A DNA stretch of 64,000 nt, from assembly GCA_023055355.1 (NCBI GenBank), contig JALJCS010000050.1, forward strand, positions 930,001 to 994,000, written 5' to 3'. The translations under genes and the position numbers were made by a program. The notes beneath the pieces are model-generated. The model was not told the DNA's origin. It ran no database searches and saw nothing but the letters and a program-made list of their open reading frames with translations. Positions 10,591 to 21,607 of the stretch are shown here, piece after piece; position 1 is the first letter of the stretch, and each line of letters starts with the position of its first letter. The stretch comes from Agelaius tricolor. Lineage: Eukaryota > Chordata > Aves > Passeriformes > Icteridae.

Positions 10591-11869
10591 TGTGCTGGTG
10601 CATTCCCCCCTGCCCTTCTCAGGCCGCCCTGCCAGCTGAGAAATGCTCCTTGGGCCTCGGCCTTGGCCAACAGCCCCTGGGCTCAGCTCCTCTGCAGCTC
10701 ATCACAAACACTGTCTGCTCCAGGCACTGCTGCTGCCCAACCAGCTCCTGGTTCCTTTAGCAGCAGCCCTGGGAACTGGTTTTGTTCCCTCAGTGGCACA
10801 AGATCCCTGTTGTCACCCTGCCAAAGAAAGCTGTTGGTGCCCAGTGCGGCCAGGATGAAGCATTGCTGGGACTGAAGCCCCTCTCTTGGGGCCCTGCAAA
10901 CAGCGCTCCAAAAGGAGCCCTTGGAGCTCTCCTGGGCCAGCGACTCCCTCTGAGCGGGGCCTCTCCCAGCCGGGAACTCTCCCGTTTGCTGCACTCGGGG
11001 ATCCTGAACAAGCACAGAGCCTGGGCCGATCCCCCCACTCCTCCAGGCTCAACCCTTTGCCCGCTGGGGAGATGCCAAAGCATCAGCAGTGAGCATTCCC
11101 TGCCCTCAGGGGAATCGCTCCCAGGTGCCTTGCACTGACTCTTTGTGTCTGTGTGCACACAGGAGTGCCTGTGCTGGGGAAATGTGGCAGAAATGCTGCT
11201 CTCTGAGGGCTTGGAGTGCCTTGGATAGCTGAGTCAGTCAGGCCTGTAGGGAAGGTTAAATCACAAGGTCTAAGTGAAATTACCTGCTGCTAAGAGTTGT
11301 TTTAAGTTGCTAAGTTGTTACCTTTAATATAAGTTATCAGCTAAGTTAAATATTGTAAAGTGTTATTCCTCTGTTATATTGCAAAGTCATAGGTTTAAGT
11401 TAGGTTAAATGCTATTACACTCTGCTCTTTTGCAAATTTGTGAAGTTGAAAGTATCAGTATAGGTTAAATTTGAGTTCTGTTAAGCTTTTAGGCTGTATT
11501 CCTTTTATCCTTGTCCTCACTGTCCTTGTGTCACACACACACACAGAGGGGGACAGTTTTCGGTTAATTTCTGGTTTGATTGCCTGGATTCTGTTTGGTT
11601 TTCTTGTTGCTTTGTTTCCCTGGTGTGCCTGAAGTGTCCAGTCAGGAGCAGAGTGACTCTTGCCAAGGAACTTTGTGCTGCTGTCCCTTAAGATTAAATC
11701 TGGTTTTTGCTGCTCCTCTGCTGGGGATTTTTTCAGCGCTCTCAAGGCCTCGTTGGTAGCAGGGTGAGGGAGCCCTGGCCCAGGCTCTGGCCCTGGGGGA
11801 CACGGGGACGCTGCCAGGGGGTCCCTGTCCCCCTGTGCCACCCCCAGGGCCCTGGCCCCTGTCCCCGTG
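10591..11869 (+). other. Unassigned sequence around the inner end of the left arm
   Basis: Up to 11050 this is still arm sequence. From 11051 it is unique: an AT-rich stretch with repeated TAAGTTG/TTAAGT motifs (11260-11480), a short CA run (11534-11548) and a GC-rich end. I see no gene, RNA or recognisable transposon. Confidence 0.5.
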
Positions 11870-12522
11870 TGTCCTAGGGTGACGTTATGATGCTTGTATC
11901 CCCATTCATGTGTTCTGTTTATGCTGGCTGTTATGTTCTGTGCCTTTAAGACTGGCTCTGAAGAGTGAAAGTTTTGTTTGTGTTTTCTTATCAGCCTGGC
12001 AGGACACAGAGACAGGGCAGTACATGGTGCTGCTTTTGCTTTTTGCTTTTGCTTTTTGCTTTGCTCTCTCGCTCTTGCTTCTTCCTTGCTTCTGCTTGCT
12101 CTTGCTTCTGCTCATTAGCTAGTTTCACTAAACAGTCCAAATTTCTTCCTGGACTGTTTCTCCTTTCCCTTTTTTGAACCAGCTTGAACCTGCTGCGGAC
12201 TGGGACCTGGGAGCACCGAGAGTTTGCACCTTGTGGCCTGCAGCAGCTACCCCAGCACAGGACGGACTGATAACAGAGCGACCTCCTCCAAGAGAGACTT
12301 TCTGAATTTGTCATCTTTTTTCAGAGCGGTGACAGAGTGGTGTCACCTGGTATTGTTCATTTTGTGTGCTGGGGGGTGCTGTGCCTGTTAAATAAACAGG
12401 TTCTTTCCACTTCTCTCGGAGGAATTCTTCCCACACTGGTTGGGGGAGGGGCCATGTGGGTTTGCTCACTGGAGGGGCCCCCTTTTGGAGATTCTCTACC
12501 AAATTTGCCCGAAACCAGGACA
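11870..12522 (+). mobile_element. Element A 5' LTR
   Basis: 653 bp, TGTCCTAGGG to CCAGGACA. It holds a polypyrimidine TTTTGC-rich tract (12028-12115) and AATAAA at 12391-12396. Confidence 0.85.
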
Positions 12523-12527
12523 AAATT

Positions 12528-12545
12528 TGGTGCCCAACGCGTGGG
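12528..12545 (+). promoter_or_regulatory. Element A primer binding site
   Basis: TGGTGCCCAACGCGTGGG starts five bases after the 5' LTR, the expected place for a tRNA primer site. It resembles lysine-type sites with an extra CG. The tRNA is not assigned with certainty. Confidence 0.6.
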
Positions 12546-12760
12546 GCTCAAGAGAGAGTGGAAAAACCCTGCTTTGAGTACATTTTGGCTGCCATTATTC
12601 TGTCTTGGTATATAGCAGTTAATCGCCATGTTTTCTGAATTCATAATGTCTATTGGGGTGAAGGCTTGCATGCATTTCTGGTCCCTAGGGTTTTTTGAGA
12701 TCTTAATACCTCTATGGTCTGTCCCTAGGTTTATTATCTTATCCAGAAACAGCTCTAGGA

Positions 12761-13814
12761 TTGTCCCTAATAGGTAGTTTTTACAGCAGAGGGGCAGTGA
12801 CCAGAATAGCTCTCCTGCTGGGCTTGATGGTAATGATTTGTAAGGAGTTTATAAACATGTTGGGGTCCGCTCCAGGTATGAATGGTCCCTGGCTATGGTT
12901 ATGCATCCAGTCTGTTAGAGGAGGAGCAGCCGGGAATGAGGCTTTTCAGCCTTTGCTTTCCTTCTTCTCCTATGAATCGGTTGCATCAGTAGTGAAGGAT
13001 GTTCAGTTTCCCCTGAATGGTAAAGAAACCATCTTTCTGGTATTCAACCTGGTAACCTTCCTCTATACAGTCTGCTGCTTCTCCAGAATGAGGGCTGAGA
13101 TTTCTAGACGGGCTGATGAGACCCCTGACTCAGGAGTAGACCCAGGCGTGGAACATCCTGAGTGGTGTGGGAAATGGGAGGATATGGGCCAAATCCTGAA
13201 GGAATTCTCTGACCCTATAGTCTGGGATTTTCCCCATGAACAAATTCAGACGCCAGCTGAGGGGGGAAATATCTGAAAGAGAAATACCAGGATGAGCCTA
13301 AGGAGAGAAAGGTCATTGCAGTGAGCTGGGCCCTGGCATATGCTTATCACACTCTGTTGGAGACTGTAGGACAGCAGACAGAGGCAAGGGGGCAAGGAGA
13401 TAAATCAGCAGCTATCCCAGTCCCTCAGGCTGCAGCCAACAGCCCAGGCTCGAAGCCAGCAGCCAAACCAGATAGCGAGCCTAAGCCAGCAGCTAAACCA
13501 ATGGCTGCTGCTACCAGCACTAGAAGTGGGAAATGCACGGACAAGACCAATCGACCAGGGGATGATGATGATGATGATGCAGGAGAAGGAACCTCAGTGC
13601 CTCCTGACATAAAATCAGGAGTCAAAGCAGCCGGACAAGATCAGATGCAAATATTGAGTCCTTTTCCCTGAAGGACCTTCATGGCTTACGGAAGGATTAC
13701 ACCCGACGACCTGATGAATCCATAATTAGTTGGTTAGTCCGTCTCTGGGATGCTGCAGGCGAGGCTACAATTCTGGATGGCACGGAAGCGAGGCATTTGG
13801 GATCCCTATCACAG
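12761..13814 (+). pseudogene. gag: Element A gag, 5' part
   Basis: The first open part (12761-13276) has two hydrophobic segments (about residues 15-35 and 88-108) and an acidic C-terminus. A frame shift leads to 13321-13671, a proline/alanine/lysine-rich stretch with an aspartate run encoded by a GAT repeat (13561-13578). A further frame carries a capsid-like segment (SWLVRLWDAAG near 13730) up to the insertion at 13820. Frame breaks make it non-coding today. Confidence 0.6.
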
Positions 13815-13820
13815 GATCCT
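13815..13820 (+). repeat. Target site duplication of element B, left copy
   Basis: GATCCT immediately before the 5' LTR. The identical GATCCT follows the 3' LTR at 21923-21928. Confidence 0.95.
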
Positions 13821-14232
13821 TGTAGAGAGCTTTTTGGATAATTGGTCAGCTGAGAAAGGACATTTCGATGTGATACCGATGGATAAGGATAGGGGAAACA
13901 AGCTGGGGATTATGTAACCGGTGTCCAATCACTGACAAAGGTCATAGTGACCTTCGCTGAGACGGGAAGACGGGGGAGAAAATCGCTTGCCAGAAAATGT
14001 AGATATTCTAGGTAGAGAAGCTAGAAGAATGCAAACATAGAAACAAAATAATCATTAGAAGATAGAAGTAGGTGTGGTTGATCTAAGTGTGCTTTAACCA
14101 ATAATGAGCTCAGCTTTTGCAATATGTATAAGCTTCATTAACACCAATATAAATATGTGTGAGTTTTCAATAAACTTTGGGATTTGTCATCCACGCATAT
14201 GGTGTGTTGCAATTCCTCCGCCGTTCACGACA
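13821..14232 (+). mobile_element. Element B 5' LTR
   Basis: TGTAGAGAGC to TTCACGACA. TATA box (ATATAAATAT) near 14147 and AATAAA near 14169. The first 97 bp still encode the end of Env, here out of context. Confidence 0.95.
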
Positions 14233-14234
14233 AA

Positions 14235-14252
14235 TGGCGACCCCGGACGTTC
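14235..14252 (+). promoter_or_regulatory. Element B primer binding site
   Basis: TGGCGACCCCGGACGTTC, two bases after the LTR. It is close to the tRNA-Trp-type site of alpharetroviruses but not identical. The primer tRNA is not assigned. Confidence 0.6.
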
Positions 14253-14436
14253 TTCTTCGACACTAGCCACGGTCGAGCAGCGTACAGAGTTCGGGTCCTA
14301 TCGCAGCTGAGGACGGCAAAAGCACCGCTGAAAAGAGGGAAAGTGCGAGGCCCCGGGTGACCTCAAAGGAGAGCCCGGCCCATACGTGCTGCCGGAAGCC
14401 TGAAAGGGCTGCAAGAAGTGCGCTGTTATCGTTAAC

Positions 14437-16337
14437 ATGGATAAAGAAAGGCAAGCAGCAAATGATTTATTTACTGACTTTCTACGAGGGCGTCAGGTTA
14501 AGGGTATAGATTTGCAGAAAGAGCTTCCTTGGTTGTTAGCTTATGGGTGTGCACAGGGGCTTTTTCGTAATCCGCACATGGTGCATGAATTGTTGGAGTG
14601 GCGTATATTTGGGGATAAGTTGTGGCAGGCAGTTATAGATGATGATAAGACCGCGAGAAAGTGGGGGAAGTTATGGCGAGTCGTGCATGATGAATTGCTG
14701 AAATACCAGGCAGAGGAAAGAGCTGCCCGGCAGGCCAGTGCAGCTCGTGAAAGGAACAGGAGTTATGGGGACTGGTTTGGTTCCCCGCTGCCTCCTGTTA
14801 CGCCCACAGTAAATCTGCCGCCGGCATCGCCTTCTACTCTAAACGGCAGTTCCCCACCCCCATCGGTGCCTGCTCTAAGCAGCACGGCCCCGCCAGCTTC
14901 GGCGCCTGTTTTGAGTGGCACCCCCTCACCGGCTTCGGTTCCTGCCTCATATGGCGGTCCACCGCCGGCACCGGCATCTACATTAAGCGGCGGCTCCCCG
15001 CTGACCCTAGTCCCCGCTTCAGACAATAGCTCCCCGCCGCTATCAGTTCCCGCTCCGGGCAGCAGCCCCCCCCCGCGTGTCCTCCAGCCGTGCTGTCTGC
15101 GCCGCCTGTCCCGGTGTCAAGCCCTACACCTCCTCCGCTTAGTGATGCGCTCGTCCCCGGGGCGGAGAGCGACCTTGCAAGGGCCGTTGCTCAGCAGCGA
15201 AGGGAGGCATGGGCGGCGGTAGCTAAAGAACTCATGGACACAGGGGATGATGAGGCGGTATCAGCTGCTATGGAAATGGCCTGCCCCGTGGTTTATTCTC
15301 CCCTGCCGGGGGGAGGGTTTCAAGCTACAATAACTGCTTTGGATTGGAAACTGTTATCACAGTTACGATCCACGGTTAGTCAATTTGGAGTAACCAGTGA
15401 ACCCACAAGACAAATGCTGGATTACATCTGGGGCACTCAGGTTTTGCTGCCGGCAGATTGCAGGGCATTAATACGGCTCATTTTTACTCAGCACCAACAG
15501 CTTCTGTTCAACGCGCATTGGCATGCGATTTGTCAGCAATGTGTCGCAGTAGTACGGCAACCAGGGGACCCGTTATATGGGGTGACCCTGGAGGAGTTAA
15601 TGGGGTTCGGGCCACAAGCATTAATTGGTCCTGAAAAGTGCAGGGAGGCTATGCGGTTGGCACGTTTAGCTATCGATAGAATTAAGGATCCGGGAGGAAT
15701 TTCTTCTTACATGGGGATGAAGCAAGGTAAAGAAGAGTCATTCGGAGCTTTTATAGATAGGGTAGCCAACGCTATTGAATGGGCAGGAGTCCCTGAATTC
15801 ATGAAAGGGACCTTGCTAAAGCAATGCGCACTTCAAAACAGCAATCAGCCTACCAAGAATGTGTTAAATACCCTGGGAGCTAATTGGTCTATAGAGGAAG
15901 CTTTAGAACGATTAGCAAATGTTCCGCTGGGATCACAAGCAATGTTAGTAGATGCTATTAAAGAGCTAGGGGTCGGGTTACAGAAGCAGGCAGAGTCTTC
16001 TCAGAACCAAATGCTGGCGGCCCTCGCCCTGCTCCAGGCAGCAGCAATAAATGCTCCACGAGCTCCATCGACTGGCCGATTCAAATGCTACCGATGTGGA
16101 GGAATGGGACATATGCGACAGGACTGTCCCGCAGTCAGTGTTTGGTGTAATGATTGCTGCCTGGATACCCACAACACCGGAGCCTGCAGACGCCGCTCGG
16201 GAAACGGCAGAGCCAGCGCGCCCACCAGCCGCCGCGCCCGGACACAAGTAGCAGCTGTCACCACTTCGGCTCAACCTGCCTCCAGCCCGCCACCACTGGG
16301 AGCCTCGGATTGGACCTGGCAGCCGCAGCAACAGTGA
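14437..16337 (+). pseudogene. gag: Element B gag
   Basis: Structural polyprotein of the virion core. The N-terminal open part (14437-15222) has a matrix-like helical domain (about residues 1-110), then a proline/serine-rich spacer with imperfect repeats. The frame changes at a run of nine C at 15066-15074, after which the capsid continues to 16337, including a QGKEESFGAFIDR-type C-terminal capsid motif near 15720-15770. Two zinc knuckles follow: CYRCGGMGHMRQDC (16088-16129) and CNDCCLDTHNTGAC (16147-16188). The single frame change may be a real mutation or a homopolymer error. Confidence 0.85.
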
Positions 16338-17008
16338 CTTTGATGACTACTCACCCAGAAAAGGTTCCAACTGGAGTGAAGGGACCGCTCGTCATTGATG
16401 GATTACCCATGGGAGCTTTGCTTTTAGGACGTTCCTCGGCTACAATGATGGGATTATTTGTTTTATCTGGAATAATAGACGCTGATTATACAGGGGAGAT
16501 TTCCATTATGGTGCATACTCTTTTTCCACCGATGCGGATCGAAAAAGGACAAAGGATAGCTCAATTAATTCCTTTGCAACAGTTGGCTAAAACTGTACCC
16601 CCTCGTCAGGCACAGTCCAGAGGGGAGCATGGATTCGGATCCACTGGAGGCCTTGCTTTTTTGACAATGAACTTAAATGAACGGCCAAAGCGCACTGTAA
16701 TTTTGGATTATCAGGGTGAAAAGCAAACCTTGGTAGGATTATTAGATACTGGCGCAGACTCCAGCATTGTGAGTGCGGATTTCTGGCCCCACAATTGGCC
16801 ATTGCAGTCAACCACGATGCCAGTAACTGGAGTTGGAGGCCTGACACTTGCAAGAAAAACACCCATGCTATCTGTGACTATTGAGGACAAAACTGTGCGG
16901 GGTGTTTTGTCAGTTGTACCTTTGCCTCCTACTGTGCAGTGCCTTATCGGTCGGGACATTCTGGCTCAGATGGGTGTAGTCTTGACAAATGAACACCCTT
17001 TGGGCTAA
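16154..17008 (+). CDS. pro: Element B dUTPase-protease
   Basis: Lies in a shifted frame overlapping the end of gag, as in betaretroviruses where ribosomal frameshifting makes Gag-Pro. Residues of about 55-160 form a dUTPase with DADYTGE and the C-terminal GFGSTGG motif; it would remove dUTP during reverse transcription. Residues of about 165-280 are an aspartic protease with LLDTGADSS and the flap/helix motif IGRDIL. The frame ends at TAA (17006-17008). The open reading frame itself looks undamaged. Confidence 0.85.
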   Translation: MLPGYPQHRSLQTPLGKRQSQRAHQPPRPDTSSSCHHFGSTCLQPATTGSLGLDLAAAATVTLMTTHPEKVPTGVKGPLVIDGLPMGALLLGRSSATMMGLFVLSGIIDADYTGEISIMVHTLFPPMRIEKGQRIAQLIPLQQLAKTVPPRQAQSRGEHGFGSTGGLAFLTMNLNERPKRTVILDYQGEKQTLVGLLDTGADSSIVSADFWPHNWPLQSTTMPVTGVGGLTLARKTPMLSVTIEDKTVRGVLSVVPLPPTVQCLIGRDILAQMGVVLTNEHPLG

Positions 17009-17044
17009 GGGCCATGGACTTTCCCAATCCCATTAACCTGGACC

Positions 17045-19665
17045 ATGGACGTTCCGGTATGGGTTAAGCAGTGGCCTTTAAAAAGGGAGAGTCTCGAACA
17101 GGTTCACATACTGGTATATGAACAATATAAACAAGGACATTTACAGCTGTCAACAAGTCCATGGAACACGCCCATCTTTGTGATTAAAAAGAAGTCGGGA
17201 AAGTATCGCTTAATACATGATTTGCGAGCTGTGAATGAACAGATGGAGCCTATGGGAGCCTTGCAACCCGGATTACCTAACCCAGCTATGCTGCCAAGGG
17301 ACTGGCCACTTTTGATTATTGATCTGAAGGACTGCTTTTTTTACTATTGCTCTTCATCCTCGAGACACTCGGAGGTTCTCATTCACTCTGCCGGCTCTAA
17401 ACAGAGGGGAGCCGGACAAGAGAGTTGAATGGGTATCTCTACCCCAGGGCATGCGGAACAGCGCCACCTTGTGTCAACTTTATGTCGATGCAGCTTTACA
17501 ACCCTTACGGCATGCCTGGCCTGACACAATCATTTACCATTATATGGATGATATTTTATTTGCACAACCAGAACCTTTTGCAGGTCAACAAAGCAATACA
17601 TGATGCTTTGAAGCTCTATGGATTGACTGTATCTTCTGAGAAAATTCAGTTATCTGCACCGTGGAAATATCTGGGGTGGACACTTACTGATCAGATTGTT
17701 ACCCCTCAGAAATTGCAATTAAACATTAAATTACATACATTGCATGATGTTCAGAAATTACTGGGGGACCTACAGTGGCTACGCCCCATTGTTGGTATCC
17801 CTAATGAACTCTTAGATGAGCTTTGACCTTTACTGAAGGGGACTGATCCGGCACAGCCTGTTCGTATAACCTCTGAACAGGTTGAGACACTGCAGCAGAT
17901 ATTGGACTGCGTTACACAAGGCAGTGTTCGGAGACGTGATCTTGATCTCCCTATACAGCTGACAGTTTGGTGTGGACCAAAATTTTTACTGGGTGCACTT
18001 ACTCAGCATAACAGAAAAACGGGGGAGATATGGGCCTTGGAATGGATATCTCCTCCACTTCAACAACATAAAACCCTTCTTCAGAAAATTGAGATTTTAG
18101 CTGATCTGCTCAAAAAGGGTCGTGAACGGACAATACAGATTATGGGAAAGGAACCTGATCAGATACAGATACCAATGAAAAAGGATACATTGACCTGGTA
18201 TCTGGCAAACAGTATGGAGTTACAAGAGGCCCTATTGGGAGCCGGTAGCGTGACTGCCACTGATGAAATTCCCAATGTGCCATTGAATGGGGTAGGACAG
18301 TGGGGTTGGATTCAGTGTCCAAAGAGATCACTAAAGCCCTTATCGGATGCTATAACTGTCTACACAGATGCAGGAAGAAAATCCAAAACTGCTGCAGTGA
18401 CCTGGCGAGAAAAGGGACAATGGCATCATCATATACTCCGAGCTGCTGAGTTGGACACTTTGCAAACGATGGAGCTATTGGCTGTTGTATGGGCCATGAT
18501 GCACTTCTCTGGACCTCTCAATATTGTAACAGATTCCTTGTATGTTGCAGGCGTGTGTGAGCGAATAGAGGATGCCTCTATAAAAGAGGTTCAGAACAGG
18601 AGGTTACATGAGCTGTTTATGCAACTGCAGAGAGCAATTAAGCTAAGAAAGCATTCTTTTTGTGTTATCCATATCAGAAGTCACAAATGGGATATTGGTC
18701 TGGGAGAAGGTAACATGCGAGCAGATAAATTAGTCTCAATTACACAAGCAACTCCGATTCCCAAACAAACCATAGCCAGGGAGGCACACTCCATGTTCCA
18801 CCAGAATGCAAAAGGCCTTCATAGAGAATTTCAGATATCTATGGAGGAGGCACGGGCAATAGTCAAAGCCTGTCCTATATGTAGTCATCATAATGGAGGC
18901 TGTGGTTTAGGTCTGGGAGTTAACCCAAGAGGGCTGAGCACAAATGAGACCTGGCAGATGGATGTCACACATGTGGCAGAGTTTGGGAGGTTGAAGTATG
19001 TACATGTTACCATAGACACTTACAGTCATTTTATATGGGCCACAGCACAGACTGGTGAGAAAGCAGGGCAGGTGGAGAGACATCTCAGCAGTTGTTTTGC
19101 AGTAATGGGAGTGCCACAGCGCATCAAGACAGATAATGGGCCTGCTTACTGTAGCAAAAGAATAAAGCAGTTTCTGCAGATGTGGGGGATAGGACACATA
19201 ACAGGCCTCCCCAATTCTCCTACAGGGCAAGCGATTGTGGAGAGAGCAAATGGTACCTTGAAAAGATATCTGAGTAAATATATGGATACCAGAGAGCCAC
19301 AAGAGAGATTGTTCAAGTGTTTGTTTGTTTTGAACCACCTGTGTGTTTTTGGGGAAAATAAGGTTCCTGCTGTGATTCGTCACTATGTACATGAAACAGA
19401 TGGTGTAAAGAAAGATGTATGGGTGAGATACAGGGATCCCAAAACAGGACAATGGCAAGGTCCTGCTAAGGTGTTATATGGGGGCCGCGGATATCTTTGT
19501 GTTTCTACCCCTACAGGATCTCTGTGGGTACCTGCTAAATGGACCCGAGCAGCTGTGTTTGATGGAACACCTCGATCAGCTGAGCGAAGAGGATCGTCAG
19601 CGGGTGGAGACGAAGCTGCTGATCATCCTTCGACCGATACTTCTCAAACTGAAAGGACAGTGTGA
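17045..19665 (+). pseudogene. pol: Element B pol (reverse transcriptase, RNase H, integrase)
   Basis: The reverse transcriptase begins with a WPLKRE motif. The frame changes near a T run at 17334-17341, again near 17570, and a TGA sits at 17824-17826. The active-site YMDD is in the middle frame near 17540. From 17902 to 19665 the frame is open: RNase H (TDAG near 18365, MELL near 18470, TDSL near 18530) and integrase with an HHCC zinc domain ending in CPICSHH, catalytic Asp in QMDVTH, Asp in KTDNGPAY and Glu in VERANG. The integrase keeps its catalytic triad, but the reverse transcriptase is disrupted. Confidence 0.85.
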
Positions 19666-20209
19666 TGCTGCCATCGATCGAGCAGTTGATCGGTGCAAAT
19701 CTCTTGATAACATATTAAGCTTGTATTCGATGCTTTCTGAGTTTGACTCTGAAGGGCCTAGGGGTTTAGCCTGTATTAAGTGTCAAGATAGACGTTGTAC
19801 TGCATGGGTATTATTTTTCTGTGGAGGTTGTCAGGAGACTAAGTGGGTACACCAAACTCGATTAGCTGAATTGTGGTGTGAAAGCTATAATTTCTATTGG
19901 CGGCTTAACTCTTGGCAGAGAGATCTTAAATTGTTCACAGGACTACCTGGCCTCCAAGGGTTACAATTGTATGAGTCCCCAGAACAGAAAATCCTTGCAT
20001 GGTTTAGGTGGGAAATACAACATTTAGTCAAACGTGTTTTGGGGATATCTCGGTCCTGTATTTTGCAGACTAAGTGTGGTAGAAATATTCCTCTGTCACA
20101 GTCGAATGTGATAGGTCCTATTTTGGGAGGTCAGGATCCCAACCAAGTGTGGGAGGATTGTCTGAAGAACCTAAAGAAGCTGAAGCTGAGAAAGAAGAGA
20201 TATTCTTAA
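19562..20209 (+). CDS. Element B accessory ORF with zinc-ribbon-like cysteines
   Basis: Open frame between pol and env, overlapping the last ~100 bp of pol. An upstream ATG exists at 19478, but 19562 (MEHLDQLSEE) is preferred because homology with the element C relic starts there. Product of about 215 residues: a helical N-terminus, a cluster C-x2-C-x4-C-x8-C-x2-C (CIKCQDRRC...FCGGC) around residues 79-99, a tryptophan-rich middle, and a basic tail LKKLKLRKKRYS. The last feature could be a nuclear or RNA-binding signal. Its position recalls Rem/Rej-type or other regulatory ORFs of complex retroviruses, but I know no described homologue. A related ORF follows pol in element C (27251-26768). 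Confidence 0.75.
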   Translation: MEHLDQLSEEDRQRVETKLLIILRPILLKLKGQCDAAIDRAVDRCKSLDNILSLYSMLSEFDSEGPRGLACIKCQDRRCTAWVLFFCGGCQETKWVHQTRLAELWCESYNFYWRLNSWQRDLKLFTGLPGLQGLQLYESPEQKILAWFRWEIQHLVKRVLGISRSCILQTKCGRNIPLSQSNVIGPILGGQDPNQVWEDCLKNLKKLKLRKKRYS

Positions 20210-20215
20210 GAGTTT

Positions 20216-21607
20216 GTGGCAGATATGATGGCCGAGTGGTCCAAAAGGGTGCCTGGAAAAATCAAGATGGGATGGAAACTTTATGTTGTTGCTTTATTAA
20301 TTTTTGCTTCTTTCGGGGGCAGTGTAGACCATCAGGCATGGGCCCCACCTCAGCCCAAGACTAACATATGGGTCACCCTGGCAAACTTAACTAAGCAGGA
20401 GACTATTTGCCTGTCATCATCTTCTCCTGGCAATCCGTTCACAACTTGTTTGGTTGGATTACCAGCAGATCCCTGGCCGTGCCCTTTACATGTACTAACT
20501 TGTAAGGTCAGCAATGCTAGGATGAGTGTGGATAATTGGGATCAGTGGATTTCCCACTTTCCTATAGCACCACAGGAACCCCAAGAGTTGGAGCTGTTAG
20601 GGTCAGTGATGGCAGATGCATGTATTCATTTTAACTATAGAAGCCTGCTGTCAGTCAAGAACCATTCTAATGTTGTAACTGCCAGCATGGCTGTCTACCG
20701 GAATGCATCGGCCTGGTGCAATTATACAACAAAGAGAGTGTCAGTCTCATCAAATGACCCTATTCAATTGCCAGCAGGATATTTCCTGATATGTGGAGAC
20801 CGTGCTTGGGCCGGTATCCCATCAATGCTGCACAGGGGACCATGTACACTTGGACGGCTGTCTCTACTTACACCCAACATGTCTATGATACTGAACATGA
20901 GCCGCCATCGTAGAAGCAAACGAATGGCTCATGCATTTGCAGTGGACTGCCGGGACGATGTAAAGTTTTGGTCCCCAGCGGCCATAGTTGCAGCATCTTT
21001 CTTAACTCCAGGGGTATCGGCAGCACATGCTCATGCTATTTTAAATAGGTTAGGGTGTTGGCTTGCTAAACAAACAAATGCAACTTCTTTAGCGATTTCT
21101 AGTCTTTTGCTTGATGTAGATTCTATTCGCCATGCGACACTTCAAAATAGAGCTGCAATTGATTTTCTTTTACTTGCACAAGGCCATGGCTGTGATGAAT
21201 TAGAGGGCATGTGTTGCATGAATCTTTCTAATCATGCACAGTCTGCACACTCACAGCTCTCTGAGTTGCGAAGGTTAACTGGGAATTTACAGGTAGAATC
21301 AGGCCTTGGTATTGATGGATGGCTCAAATCTTTAAACTTAGGATCATGGTTACGCTCTATTGTTAAGGTTAGCATTGTAGTGGCTATTGTAGCTTTGTTG
21401 TTAGTATTAGTCTTGCCTTGTTTTTGTATATGCTTGCAGAATATGGTGCGAAAGATGATAACTACCGCATTTAATCAAACCATGCTTGTTCAACAGAAAA
21501 ACGGGGGAAATGTAGAGAGCTTTGTGGATAATTGGTTAGCTGAGAAAGGACATTTCGATGTGATACCCATGGACAAGGATAGGGGAAACAAGCTGGGGAT
21601 TATGTAA
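20216..21607 (+). CDS. env: Element B Env, complete open reading frame
   Basis: 463 residues, uninterrupted. A hydrophobic leader (about residues 20-36) is followed by a glycosylated surface subunit with several NxT/S sites and the block FLICGDRAWAGIP. The furin-type site RSKR lies near residue 240. The transmembrane subunit has an N-terminal hydrophobic stretch, a heptad region, LQNRAAIDFLL, a CX6CC motif (CDELEGMCC) and a membrane anchor near residues 385-412. The last 32 codons lie inside the 3' LTR (from 21511). The start at 20225 (second Met) is also possible. It is the only complete env in the window. No conclusion on function can be drawn from sequence. Confidence 0.9.
   Translation: MADMMAEWSKRVPGKIKMGWKLYVVALLIFASFGGSVDHQAWAPPQPKTNIWVTLANLTKQETICLSSSSPGNPFTTCLVGLPADPWPCPLHVLTCKVSNARMSVDNWDQWISHFPIAPQEPQELELLGSVMADACIHFNYRSLLSVKNHSNVVTASMAVYRNASAWCNYTTKRVSVSSNDPIQLPAGYFLICGDRAWAGIPSMLHRGPCTLGRLSLLTPNMSMILNMSRHRRSKRMAHAFAVDCRDDVKFWSPAAIVAASFLTPGVSAAHAHAILNRLGCWLAKQTNATSLAISSLLLDVDSIRHATLQNRAAIDFLLLAQGHGCDELEGMCCMNLSNHAQSAHSQLSELRRLTGNLQVESGLGIDGWLKSLNLGSWLRSIVKVSIVVAIVALLLVLVLPCFCICLQNMVRKMITTAFNQTMLVQQKNGGNVESFVDNWLAEKGHFDVIPMDKDRGNKLGIM
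21495..21510 (+). promoter_or_regulatory. Element B polypurine tract
   Basis: AGAAAAACGGGGGAAA directly before the 3' LTR, inside the env coding sequence. Its position is the standard plus-strand primer site. Confidence 0.85.

Larger units (their letters stand above)
1..11050 (+). repeat. Left arm of a large inverted repeat
   Basis: This block reappears in reverse complement at 52871-64000. Left plus right coordinates sum to about 63774 near position 850, 63763 at the secreted-peptide gene, 63765 near 5.9 kb and 63921 at the inner end, the drift reflecting small indels. Matching translated segments differ by about 1%. The inner boundary is seen at CTCCAGGCTC (11041-11050). After it the left arm continues into unique sequence, while the right arm continues into a retroviral gag. 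Positions 1-661 have no partner because the right window edge is reached first. Confidence 0.95.

Noticed and set aside
9419..10875. Repetitive ORFs rich in SVTMVPWFHEAPQCHN-like repeats
   Set aside because: Products of a minisatellite whose unit lacks stops, open on both strands.
19478..19561. Upstream ATG as the start of the element B accessory protein
   Set aside because: The stretch lies within pol in another frame and has no counterpart in the element C relic; 19562 fits the shared N-terminus better.
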